A program made the position numbers and the translations under genes. This document shows positions 27,589 through 36,249 of a stretch of DNA of 41,214 nt, one piece after another. Under the pieces are notes generated by a model that was not told where the DNA came from, searched no databases, and saw only the letters and a list, made by a program, of their open reading frames with translations. Every line of letters begins with the position of its first letter. Position 1 is the first letter of the stretch. Origin of the DNA: Allosphingosinicella sp. (GTDB lineage Bacteria > Pseudomonadota > Alphaproteobacteria > Sphingomonadales > Sphingomonadaceae); the NCBI GenBank assembly GCA_030447665.1, contig JAUJOJ010000005.1, positions 132,139 through 173,352 on the forward strand. The letters run 5' to 3'.

Positions 27589-28140
27589 ATGACCAAGCTC
27601 AGCGTGAACGGCCAGCCGATCCAGTACCGGATGGACCCGGAGACGCCGCTTCTCTGGGCGCTTCGGGACGCATCCAATCTCACCGGCACCAAATATGGCT
27701 GCGGCACCGGCGTGTGCGGCGCCTGCACCGTGAACGTCGACGGCAACGCCGTGCGCAGCTGCATGGTGCCGATCGGGCGCCTCGAGGGAAGCTTCGTCAC
27801 CACCATCGAGGCGCTGTCGCGTGATCGGTCGCATCCGGTGCAGCAGGCCTGGGTGGCGGATTCGGTGCCGCAATGCGGATATTGCCAGTCGGGCATGATC
27901 ATGGCGGCGGCCGCGCTTCTCGACAGGAACCCGAACCCGACGGACGCCGAGATCGATGCTGCGATCACGAACATCTGCCGCTGCGGCACCTATCCCCGGG
28001 TCCGCGAGGCGATCCGGCGGGCGGGGCGCGTGAAATCGGGCCAGGAGCAGCTTGCCGCCGCGCCGCCGCCCGGCATCGATCCCGCCGATGCCGCGCGCGA
28101 CGTGCCGGCGCTGCGAAGCGTCCCGCCGCGGGACGATTGA
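27589..28140 (+). CDS. 2Fe-2S subunit of a xanthine-oxidase-family (isoquinoline 1-oxidoreductase type) enzyme
   Basis: Small electron-transfer subunit of a molybdenum hydroxylase. First cluster: [17 protein letters not shown] plus RSCMVP. Second cluster: [18 protein letters not shown] and [17 protein letters not shown]. Both four-cysteine sets are complete. The C-terminus carries an extra [20 protein letters not shown] extension. ATG 27565 and ATG 27589 both lie in a 15-bp direct repeat; I chose the second, which has GGAAAAAGG upstream and matches the usual IorA start. No molybdopterin-binding large subunit or XdhC-type chaperone lies in the window, so this subunit is an orphan here. Confidence 0.92.
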   Translation: MTKLSVNGQPIQYRMDPETPLLWALRDASNLTGTKYGCGTGVCGACTVNVDGNAVRSCMVPIGRLEGSFVTTIEALSRDRSHPVQQAWVADSVPQCGYCQSGMIMAAAALLDRNPNPTDAEIDAAITNICRCGTYPRVREAIRRAGRVKSGQEQLAAAPPPGIDPADAARDVPALRSVPPRDD

Positions 28141-28251
28141 AGAATTTCATTTCGGTTGCGGCTGAGGTTCATCCACGGCTCATCGAGACTCGTGCACAGC
28201 TCGTCCATCGGAGACGGTCGCGTGAGCCGGCGGGGTGTGAGGAGTTGATGC

Positions 28252-29268
28252 ATGCGAAAGGCATTGCTTTGGATTTTGTTGGCCGCGACGTTCGCAACGC
28301 CGGTCGCGGCACAGGAAGTGGGTTCGGACGGACTGACGGAGCGCTATCGTCGTCTCGGCGAACGTAATCAGCAGCGTTACGAGCAGCGTCAGAGCAGCGC
28401 ATGGAGCGGCGGGAGGCGCGCCAGGCGGAGCGGCAGAGCGCGGTGCTCGAGCAGCGAAGCCCGGAAGAACGCTCCGCGCGCCAGCAGCAGCGGTTCGAGC
28501 GCCAGCAGCAGCGCGTCGAGCGTCAGCAGGTGGAGCATCGCGCCCGCGGCGCCGAGGGTCATCACGACAGTGCCGTCGGCGCGGACGGGCTCACTGAGCG
28601 TTACCGCCGCCTCGGCGAACGCAACCAGCGGCGTTACGAGCGCAGGCTTGAGCGCGATCATCATGCGGGCGCCGCCGCGGCCCAGCATGTCGAGCGCGGC
28701 AGCGAGCATCGCGAGGTCCACCGGGATTATCGGCAGGAGCACCGCGAGGTACACCGCGACAACCCGACCCGCCGCGAGCATCGCCGCTTCCATCGCGAGG
28801 TGAACCGCGAGCATCGCGAGGTCCATCGGGATACGCACCGGGACCTGCATCGCGATTACCGGCAAGAACATGGTGATTTGCACGACAGCGACCCGACCCG
28901 GCGCGAGCACCGCCGGTTCCATCGCCAGGTGAATCGCGACCACAGCCGGCTACCACCGCGATTGGGATCGCGGCTGGCGCAACGACCGCCGTTACGATTG
29001 GCAGAATTATCGCTTTTCGAACCGGCGTCTCTACAGCCCAGGCTATTATTATTCGCCCTATCGTGATCACAGCTACAGCCGCTTCGGGATCGGCGTGACG
29101 CTTGGTTCCGGCTTTTATTCGAACCGCTACTGGATCAACGATCCCTGGCGCTATCGCCTGCCTGAGCCGTTCCCGGGCACGCGCTGGATCCGTTATTATA
29201 ACGACGTGCTGCTCGTCGACACATTCAGCGGCGAAGTGGTCGACGTGATCTACGACTTCTTCTGGTAG
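28252..29268 (+). CDS. RcnB-family exported protein with His/Arg-rich repeats (two frameshifts)
   Basis: ATG 28252 follows GAGGAG. MRKALLWILLAATFATPVAA is a signal peptide. The segment SDGLTERYRRLGERNQQRYE near the start recurs as ADGLTERYRRLGERNQRRYE. A 43-residue unit, HRDYRQEH..VH.., then DPTRREHRRFHREVN, occurs twice (28716-28808, 28845-28937) and is extremely rich in His and Arg. The C-terminal domain (WINDPWRYRLPEPFPGTRWI, then LLVDTFSGEVVDVIYDFFW, stop at 29268) is the RcnB domain, linked in E. coli to periplasmic nickel/cobalt homeostasis. The frame shifts near 28390 and returns near 28945, so the N- and C-termini share a frame and the length is a multiple of three. Confidence 0.83.
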
Positions 29269-29299
29269 CCGCCTTCGCGGTCATCCGGAGTAACAGCAG

Positions 29300-29330
29300 A
29301 GCCCGGGGCGCCAGCCGCTCCGGGCTTTTC
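29300..29330 (+). terminator. Rho-independent terminator after the RcnB-like gene
   Basis: Stem AGCCCGG (29300-29306) and CCGGGCT (29320-29326), 13-base loop, running into TTTTC. It lies 32 bases after the RcnB-like stop codon. Confidence 0.75.
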
Positions 29331-29392
29331 GCTTGAAAAGCGTCGGGCTCCTGTCACAGCATCGGACCGCAACGCTCTTCCAAAGGTCAACC

Positions 29393-30663
29393 ATGCTGTC
29401 CCGAATCGCCCTTGCCGCCTCGCTCGCGCTGGCAGCCGCTCCCGCTGCCGCCGAGACCGTCATCGTCCATGCCGGCCGACTGATAACGGATGCCTCGACG
29501 CGCCCGCTCGGGCCCTCCACGATCGTCGTCGTCGATGGGCGGGTCCAGAGCATTAGCGAAGGCCACACGCCCGCGCCCGCCGGGGCCCGCCTCGTCGACC
29601 TCACCGGCAAAACCGTGCTTCCCGGCCTTATCGACACCCACGTCCACCTTTCCGGCGAGCCCGGCGAACCCTTCTGGCGGGACGCTGTCGATCCCGATGA
29701 ATGGGCGATGATCCTGGGCGTCAAGAATGCCCGGCTCACTGCCCTTGCCGGCTTCACTACCGTCCGCGACGTCGGCTCCCCTCAGCTGGTCGGCTTCACC
29801 CTCCGCCGCGCGACCAGCGAGGGATTGATCGAGGGCCGCGCATCCTCTCCTCCGGGCCCGCCCTCTCGATCATCGGCGGCCATGGCGACGTTTCCGGATT
29901 CCGCCCCGAGGTCGTCCAGGCGCTGCAGGGCCAGAATACATGCACCGGCCCCGATCAATGCGCTGCGCGCGTCCGGGAGGCGTCGCGCCTCGGCGCCGAC
30001 CTCATCAAGATCACCGCGACCGGCGGCGTGCTCTCGCAGCAGGCGCGTGGCCTCGGCCAGCATTTCACCGACGCCGAGATGAAGGCGATCGTCGACACCG
30101 CCCATGGCCTCGGCCTCAAGGTCGCCGCCCATGCCCATAGCGCCCGCGGCATCGAGGCAGCGGCGCGCGCCGGCGTCGATTCGGTCGAGCACGGCACCTT
30201 CGCCGATGCCGCCGCGATCCGCGCGATGAAGGCGTCCGGCTCAGCGCTGGTGCCGACGCTGATGGCCTATACCGGCATTCGCGAGGGGCTGGCGAAGAAT
30301 GCGTTCACGCCCCAGGTCGCCGACAAGGTCCGGATGACGCTGAACGAGGTCGGCAAGGCCGCTCGCGCCGCCCGAGCCGCCGGGGTGCCGGTCATATTCG
30401 GCACCGACAGCGCGGTCTACGAGCATGGCCGCAACGCGCAGGAATTCATCCAGCTGGTCGAGCTAGTCGGCATGACGCCGGCCGAAGCGATCGCGTCCGC
30501 CACCACCGGTGCCGCGAAGCTGCTCGATCTGGAGAACCAGGTGGGCCGGATCGCGCCGGGTTATTCGGCGGATCTCATCGCCGTCACCGGCGATCCGCTT
30601 CAGAATGTCCGCGTGCTGGAGAAGGTCGACTATGTGATGGTGCGTGGCCGCGAGGTGGACTGA
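29393..30663 (+). CDS. Exported metal-dependent amidohydrolase (imidazolonepropionase-like; frameshifted)
   Basis: ATG 29393 opens a signal peptide MLSRIALAASLALAAAPAAA. The amidohydrolase core follows: GLIDTHVHLSGEPGEPFW (HxH metal site), TTVRDVGSP, then in the next frame IKITATGGVLSQQARGLGQ, AAHAHSARGIEAAARAGV, VDSVEHGTFAD and VIFGTDSAVYEHGRN (catalytic Asp). The frame change lies at 29834-29840 between GLIEG and RILSSGPALSIIGGHGD; one C is missing. Length is one base short of a multiple of three. Relatives include Xaa-Pro or Xaa-Arg dipeptidases; the substrate cannot be fixed. It ends 6 bases before the hydroxylase-like gene. Confidence 0.9.
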
Positions 30664-30669
30664 CGGCGC

Positions 30670-31656
30670 ATGGATCGGGCTGAGATCGGCCGCGCCGTCA
30701 AGGCGCGGCTCCTCGCGAACCCGGCGGTCACGCGGGTGCCGGCTTCCGGCTTCGAGTTGTTCGTGTGCCCCGATTTCCTGGGCGCGGAGGATTGCGCCGC
30801 GCTGATCGCCCGGATCGACAGGGCCCGCGAGCCTTCACGGATCGTGGGGGAGATGCCGGATCCCGAGTACCGGACCAGCGAGACTTGCAATCTCGATCCC
30901 GACGCCCCTCTGACGAAGCGGATCGAAGCCCAAATCGCTTCGCTCACGGGCATCGATCCTGTTTTCGGCGAGACGATCCAGGGCCAGCGCTACGCGCCGG
31001 GCCAGCAGTTCAAGCCGCATCACGATTATTTCTACCCCGATCGGCCGCACTGGGACGAGCAGGACAGGCTCGGCGGCCAGCGGACCTGGACGCTGATGAT
31101 CTTCCTCAACGCGCCCGAAGCCGGCGGTCAGACCTTCTTTCCGAGGGCCAAGATCAAGATCAATCCGCGTGCCGGCAACCTCCTCGCCTGGAACAATCTC
31201 CGGGAGAATGGCGACGGGAACGACACCAGCATCCACCAGGGCCTGCCGGTCGAGGCGGGCACGAAGTACATCGTCACGAAATGGTATCGGGAGCGGCCCT
31301 GGGGCAGGGCCGCCTCCTTCAGACCCTATAACACTTATCCCCGTTATACATCTTATCCACAGGCGCTTTTCGTTTGTGCGACTCGGCCAACAGTGACAGC
31401 TTCTCCTCGTGGCCGAAGGCGGCCGACCGGCAACGGTCGAAAGCTTTGGGTCGCTGCCACCGTCGAGGCGGCCGACATCCGCGAGGATGAACGCCGCGGA
31501 AGCGATCGGCAGGACGAGCGAAGGAAGAAGCGTGAGGCAGGGCGAAAGCCCGCGCCGCTCCCACTTTCCGGACCGTCCGGTGGAACCGCGGCTTTCGGGC
31601 GGCGGAACCGCAAACGGGAACCTGGCAGGATAGCGATATCCCCTGGGCCCTGCTGA
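30670..31656 (+). CDS. 2OG-Fe(II) prolyl 4-hydroxylase-like dioxygenase with abnormal C-terminal extension
   Basis: Oxoglutarate- and iron-dependent dioxygenase of the prolyl 4-hydroxylase alpha-subunit type. RYAPGQQFKPHHDYFYPD carries the HxD iron ligands, WTLMIFLNAPEAGGQTFFP the core strand, and DTSIHQGLPVEAGTKYIVTK the distal histidine and the 2-oxoglutarate-binding lysine. Homology ends at KWYRERPWG (about 31310). The frame then continues for about 110 basic, low-complexity residues to 31656, crossing AT-rich, DnaA-box-like DNA. Such proteins normally end a few residues after ERPW, so the extension is probably read-through caused by a lost stop or an indel; one neighbouring frame stops at 31331. 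Confidence 0.85.
   Translation: MDRAEIGRAVKARLLANPAVTRVPASGFELFVCPDFLGAEDCAALIARIDRAREPSRIVGEMPDPEYRTSETCNLDPDAPLTKRIEAQIASLTGIDPVFGETIQGQRYAPGQQFKPHHDYFYPDRPHWDEQDRLGGQRTWTLMIFLNAPEAGGQTFFPRAKIKINPRAGNLLAWNNLRENGDGNDTSIHQGLPVEAGTKYIVTKWYRERPWGRAASFRPYNTYPRYTSYPQALFVCATRPTVTASPRGRRRPTGNGRKLWVAATVEAADIREDERRGSDRQDERRKKREAGRKPAPLPLSGPSGGTAAFGRRNRKREPGRIAISPGPC
31335..31361 (+). promoter_or_regulatory. Pair of DnaA-box-like 9-mers
   Basis: TTATCCACA (31353-31361) is a perfect DnaA box. TTATCCCCG (31335-31343) is a 7-of-9 match in the same orientation, 18 bases upstream, in a short AT-rich patch. A pair alone is too little to call an origin; it may be a DnaA-titrating or regulatory site, or chance. 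Confidence 0.35.
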
Positions 31657-31921
31657 GGTGGAAGCGCTTCGCGCTTCCGTCGAATATCCGGCTATGAAGT
31701 CTAGGAACTCGACAGGGGACCGCCAGGCAGCGATGCTTGATCGGGACCCGAGAGGGAACCGGCAAGAGCCGCAAGGCTCATGTCTGAACCCGATCCGCCA
31801 AAGGGAAGACGTGCATGCCTTCACCGGCACCGCACTCCGACCCTAGGAAAGTGGGGGTTGGTGGCGACACCAGCCCCCATTACGCATAGGCTTCTCGCCC
31901 GCCCGGCGAAGCGCGGCAGGC
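31657..31921. other. Non-coding stretch with several strong hairpins; candidate structured RNA
   Basis: No credible gene. Stems seen: GGAAGCGC-TTC-GCGCTTCC (31662-31680), GAGCC-GCAA-GGCTC (near 31768-31781), and a 12-bp stem TGGGGGTTGGTG / CACCAGCCCCCA closed by a GCGA tetraloop (31852-31879). The density of stable stems exceeds other gaps in the window. I do not recognise RNase P, 6S, SRP or tmRNA signatures. Confidence 0.35.
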
Positions 31922-32059
31922 TTATTGCGACTTGGCCAGCCTGCTGAACTTCTCCGCCAGTTCCTGGTGCCAAAGCTTGGCACCTGCGCTGAAGGCCCGC
32001 GCGGCGCGCGACGCTTCCTCGGCTGCACGACGTTCAAAGTAACGCTGGTTCGACACCAT
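31922..32059 (-). CDS. 45-residue conserved-looking small protein
   Basis: ATG 32059, preceded by AGAAGGGA at good spacing, opens MVSNQRYFERRAAEEASRAA and continues RAFSAGAKLWHQELAEKFSR, LAKSQ, ending with TAA at 31922. The composition (amphipathic, alternating charged and alanine residues, one central Trp-His) suggests a helical cytoplasmic protein. I recall similar short proteins in sphingomonads but have no function to assign. Short length makes it easy to miss; the good ribosome site and sensible composition support it. Confidence 0.7.
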   Translation of the reverse strand: MVSNQRYFERRAAEEASRAARAFSAGAKLWHQELAEKFSRLAKSQ

Positions 32060-32280
32060 GGCTGATCCCTTCTGTGTCACAGGAGGGTGGAGCAGTCGTG
32101 GTTAACATTTTCTGAAGCCGTCATACCGCAGGGCCCGGCGTGCAAGCGGGGGTGGGGAAGTGCATCATCAGGTTCTCGATCCCGTGTGAGGCGGCCGCCT
32201 CCACCGGCCGAGCCTTGCGGCCGGCAATCGGCCGTTTTAGAGCGGCAACACAGCCGCACTCCTGTACCGAAGGACCCGAT

Positions 32281-34125
32281 GTGATCCGATCCGCCTTGCT
32301 CGCAACCGCCTCCGCGCTTTTTCTCTCCGCCTGTGCGGCGTCCATGGCAGAGCCGCAGGCAGCGCCGGCCCCTGAACCGCAGGCGGCGGCCGCCGCCGCT
32401 CCGGCTCAGCCGGCGATCCAGGGGGCGCAGCTCCACGCTTTGTTCAAGGCGAGCGACGAGAGCAATCTGCGCCGCAATCCGCTGAGCGCGCTCTTCCGCG
32501 GCGACCTTCGCTATGCCGATCAGCTCGGCGACGGCATCAGCGAGGCTTATTATGCGGCCGAGCGCGCCGCCGGCGAGAACGAGCTTCGCCAGCTCGCCGC
32601 AATCGATCGGGCTTCGCTCTCCGCGACCGACCAGCTCGCTCACGACGTCTTCAAGTGGCAGACGGAGATGCAGCTGCGCGGCCTCACCCCCGAAATGCTG
32701 GCGCTGACCGCGGTTCGCCCGCTCGACCACTTCTTCGGCATCCACACTTATTATCCCGACATCGCCTCCGGCCAAGGCGTGGCGCCTTTCAAGACGCTTG
32801 CCGATTACGAGAACAATTTGAAGCGCCACCACCAATATGCCGCGGCGGTGGACAAGATCATCGGCCGTTTCCGCGAGGGCATGGCCTCAGGCGTCGTCCA
32901 GCCCAAGCTCGTCGTGCGCAACATCGTCGACCAGCTCGACCTTCAGCTGAAGCAGGGGGTGGAAGGCTCCACCTTTCAGGGCCCGGTGCAGAAATTCCCC
33001 GAAGGCATTCCTGCCGCCGATCAGACGCGGCTGCGCGCTGCCCATGCCGCCGTGATTCGGGGCGAGATCCGGCCGGCTTATGTGCGCCTGCGCGATTTCC
33101 TGAAGAACGAATATCTGCCGGCTGCGCGCGAGGGCGTCGGCCTCGTCCACATGAAAGGAGGGCCGCAGCTCTACACCTATCTGATCGAGCAGAACACGAC
33201 CCTGAAGCTGAATGCCGGCGAGGTTCACGCTCTCGGCCTCAGCGAAGTGGCGCGCATCCGCAGCGAGATGGAGGCGATCAGGAGCCGGGTCGGCTTCAAG
33301 GGCACGCTCGCGCAATTCTTCCAGCACATCCGCACCGATCCGAAGTTCAAGCCGAAGTCCAAGGAATGGCTTCGTGACGAATATTTCGCGATCGGCAGGC
33401 GGGTCGACGCCCGCATCGGCGAACTGTTCTCGACGCTGCCCAAGACCAGGCTCGAGATTCGGCCGGTCCCGGAATATCGCGAAAAGACCGACGCCGGCGG
33501 CTCCTACCAGGGCGGCACCCCGGACGGTTCGCGGCCCGGCGTCTTTTATTTCAACAGCTACGATCTGCCTTCGCGCACCACGCCGGGAATGGAGACACTC
33601 TACCTCCACGAGGGCGCACCGGGGCATCACTTCCAGATCAGCCTCGCGCAGGAGAATGAGGCCTTGCCCAATTTCATGCGCTTTGGCGGCACCACCGCCT
33701 TCGCCGAAGGGTGGGGCCTTTATGCCGAAACTTTGTGGGACGAGCTCGGCCTGGAGACCGATCCCTATCAGCGCTATGGCGGCCTCGACGACGAGATGCT
33801 GCGGGCGATGCGGCTGGTGGTCGATACCGGCATCCACGCCAAGGGCTGGACCCGCGACCAGGCGATCAAATATATGCTCGACAACAGCGCGATGGGAAAG
33901 ACCGACGCCACCGCCGAGGTCGAGCGCTACATCGCCATTCCCGGCCAGGCGCTCGCCTACAAGGTCGGGCAGCTCAAGATCCTCGAGCTGAGGGCGAGGG
34001 CGGAAAAGGCGCTCGGGGCCCGCTTCGACATCCGCGCCTTTCACGAGCGGGTGCTGGGCACGGGCGCGCTTCCGCTCGGCGTTCTCGAGCAGAAGATCGA
34101 CAATTGGATTGCGAGCCAAGCGTAA
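32281..34125 (+). CDS. DUF885-family lipoprotein hydrolase (first of two)
   Basis: 614 residues from GTG 32281 after AAGGA. VIRSALLATASALFLSACAA is a lipoprotein signal (lipobox LSAC). The DUF885 core includes HDVFKWQTEMQLRG, LALTAVRPLDHFFGIHTYYP, SGVVQPKLVVRNIVDQLD, FFQHIRTDPKFKPKSKEWL, PGVFYFNSYDLPSRTTPGME, the metal-site motif LHEGAPGHHFQISLAQENE (His443 region) and TAFAEGWGLYAETL. HEGxPGH followed by EGW resembles gluzincin metallopeptidases, and the family is treated as probable zinc carboxypeptidases. Envelope location is expected. An in-frame ATG at 32140 is upstream of the signal peptide and is rejected. Frame intact. Confidence 0.92.
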   Translation: MIRSALLATASALFLSACAASMAEPQAAPAPEPQAAAAAAPAQPAIQGAQLHALFKASDESNLRRNPLSALFRGDLRYADQLGDGISEAYYAAERAAGENELRQLAAIDRASLSATDQLAHDVFKWQTEMQLRGLTPEMLALTAVRPLDHFFGIHTYYPDIASGQGVAPFKTLADYENNLKRHHQYAAAVDKIIGRFREGMASGVVQPKLVVRNIVDQLDLQLKQGVEGSTFQGPVQKFPEGIPAADQTRLRAAHAAVIRGEIRPAYVRLRDFLKNEYLPAAREGVGLVHMKGGPQLYTYLIEQNTTLKLNAGEVHALGLSEVARIRSEMEAIRSRVGFKGTLAQFFQHIRTDPKFKPKSKEWLRDEYFAIGRRVDARIGELFSTLPKTRLEIRPVPEYREKTDAGGSYQGGTPDGSRPGVFYFNSYDLPSRTTPGMETLYLHEGAPGHHFQISLAQENEALPNFMRFGGTTAFAEGWGLYAETLWDELGLETDPYQRYGGLDDEMLRAMRLVVDTGIHAKGWTRDQAIKYMLDNSAMGKTDATAEVERYIAIPGQALAYKVGQLKILELRARAEKALGARFDIRAFHERVLGTGALPLGVLEQKIDNWIASQA

Positions 34126-34131
34126 AAGAAA

Positions 34132-34313
34132 TCCTCCCCTGCCTTTGCAGGGGAGGGGGACCGTGCGAAGCACGGTGGAGGGGCAGCGGCGAAGCCGCTG
34201 TGGTGGAGAAGAGCTCGCTCCGCTCTCGCCCCTCCACCATGAGCAGGTCGCATGTCGGGGAGTGGCGACCTGCTCATTTCAGGTGGTCCCCCTCTCTCGG
34301 AAAACCGGGGGAG
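34132..34313. repeat. Cluster of palindromic repeats between the two DUF885 genes
   Basis: At least four hairpins in 180 bases: CCTCCCCTGC/GCAGGGGAGG (34133-34156), CCGTGCGAAGCACGG (34161-34175), CAGCGGCGAAGCCGCTG (34184-34200) and GAGCAGGTCGC/GCGACCTGCTC (34241-34275). Outer arms GTGGAGGGGC and GCCCCTCCAC, and GGGGGACC and GGTCCCCC, also pair. This is a REP/BIME-type mosaic, not coding. Confidence 0.75.
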
Positions 34314-34332
34314 GAACTTGGAAGGATCGACA

Positions 34333-36146
34333 ATGAAGCAAGTTTTCCTGATCGTGGCCGCAGCGACTAGCCTCAGCGCCTGCACCGACATGGCAGCGCC
34401 GCCCGCTTCCGCTTCCTCGCAGGCCGCCTTGCAATCGCCCTCTCAAGCGCTTGCGGCGCTGTTCGTCCAAAGCGATGAGGCGGCGCTGCAGCGCAACCCG
34501 CTCGAAGCGCTCGGGCGCGGCGACTTCCGCTATGCCGGCCGCATGCCCGAGCTCTTTTCCGATGCGTACGATAGGGCCGAGCGCGAAGCCGCCGAGCAGG
34601 AGCTGGCGGCGCTGCGGCGGATCGACCCGGCCGCGCTCACGCCCGCAGAACGCATCTCCTACGACGTCTTCAAATGGCAGCGGGAGACGGACTTGCGTGC
34701 CCTCCAGCCGGACATGCTGGCGCTCACCGCCGTCCGGCCGCTCAACCATTTCTACGGCATCCATGCCGGCTTCGCCCAGCTGAGCTCGGGCGAGGGCGCT
34801 GCCCCGTTCAAGACGGTGCAGGATTATGAGAACGGCCTCAGCCGCATGGCCGCGTTCCCGCCGATCATCGATCGTTCGATCGTCCGCATGCGCCAGGGTA
34901 TGGCATCGGGCGTCGTCCAGCCGAAGCTCGTCATGCGCAACGTCGTCGAGCAGCTCGACGCGATGCTCGCCGGAGGCGTGGAAGGCAGCAGCTTCTATCG
35001 GCCGCTGAAGGCGTTCCCGGCGGATGTTCCCGCCGCCGATCAGGCGCCGCTGAGGGGCGCCTATGCCCAGGCGATCGAAACCGGGATCCGGCCGGCCCTG
35101 CAGCGCCTCCGAAGCTTCGTCGCCGACGAATATCTTCCCAAGGCGCGGGACAGTGTCGGCCTCGGCCAAATGCCCGGCGGCGATCGGCTTTACGAATATC
35201 TCGTCAGGGTCAATACGACCACGGACCTTTCCGCCGACCAGATCCACCGCATCGGCCTCGACAATGTCGCCAGCATTCATGCCGAGATGGAGAAGGTGAA
35301 GGCGAGGGTCGGCTTCAAGGGCACGCTCAAGGAGTTCTTCGAGCACGTCCGCACCGATCCCAAGTTCAAGCCTGCCTCGCGCGAGGCGCTGCAGCAGGGT
35401 TATGTGGCGATCGGCAAACGCGTCGAAACCCAGCTTCCGCGCCTGTTCAGGACCCTTCCGAAGACGGGCCTCGATATTCGACCCGTCCCGGCACTGACCG
35501 AGAAGGGCGCCGCCCGGGCTCCTACAATTCCGGGACGCCGGACGGATCCCGGCCGGGCGTCTTCTACTTCAACGCCTACGACCTGCCGTCCCGCACCACG
35601 CCGGGCATGGAGACGCTTTACCTTCACGAAGGCGCGCCGGGGCACCATTTCCAGATCAGCCTGGCGCAGGAGAATGAATCGCTTCCCAGCTTCCAGCGCT
35701 TCGGCGGCAATACCGCGTTCGTCGAGGGCTGGGGCCTTTATGCCGAGACGCTCGGCCCTGAGCTCGGCGTGTACACCGACCCCTATCAATATTTCGGCTA
35801 TCTCGATTCGCAGCTGTTCCGCGCGATCCGGCTGGTGGTCGATACCGGCATCCATTCCAAGGGCTGGACCCGCGACCAGACCATCCAGTACATCCTCGAC
35901 AACAGCTCGCGCGGCCGCAGCAACGCGACGGCCGAAACGGAACGCTACATCGCCATCCCGGGCCAGGCGCTGGCCTACAAGATCGGCCAGCTCAAGATCA
36001 GCGAACTGCGCGGACGGGCTGAAAGGGCGCTCGGAGCGCGGTTCGACGCACGCGACTTTCATGAGCAGGTGCTGATGTCCGGCGCGCTGCCGCTGGCGGT
36101 GCTGGAGGCTAAAATCGATCGCTGGATCGCGGGCAGACGGGCTTGA
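34333..36146 (+). CDS. DUF885-family lipoprotein hydrolase (second paralogue; frameshifted)
   Basis: Close paralogue of the preceding gene. ATG 34333 opens MKQVFLIVAAATSLSACTDM, a lipoprotein signal with lipobox LSAC. Matching blocks: YDVFKWQRETDLRALQPDML, LTAVRPLNHFYGIHAGF, SGVVQPKLVMRNVVEQLDAM, RVGFKGTLKEFFEHVRTDPK, LHEGAPGHHFQISLAQENES, EGWGLYAETL and ERYIAIPGQALAYKIGQLKI. Near 35511-35518, between PALTEKGAA and GSYNSGTPDGSRPGVFYFN, one base of a C/G run is missing; the rest is in the next frame to 36146. Corrected length is about 604 residues, like its neighbour. Tandem duplication followed by divergence is the likely origin. Confidence 0.9.
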
Positions 36147-36249
36147 GCGACCCGCCCGCGGCGCGGATCCGCTTCTCTTTATTCGTGTCCGAGTTCGGCC
36201 GGCTCCCGCCGCCGCCGGTCCTTCACGCCCGCATAGCGTGTGCTGCCGG

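Noticed and set aside
31335..31361. Chromosomal replication origin
   Set aside because: Only one perfect and one imperfect DnaA box, no AT-rich unwinding region of useful length, and no neighbouring dnaA or hemE-type genes.
31657..31921. RNase P RNA, 6S RNA, SRP RNA or tmRNA
   Set aside because: None of the conserved core sequences of these RNAs could be found; only generic hairpins are seen.
31843..32037. A 64-codon minus-strand frame over the small-protein gene
   Set aside because: The other leftward frame (31922-32059) has a clear ribosome site and more protein-like composition.
34132..34313. CRISPR array
   Set aside because: The elements are different palindromes of different size and spacing; there are no identical direct repeats with regular spacers.
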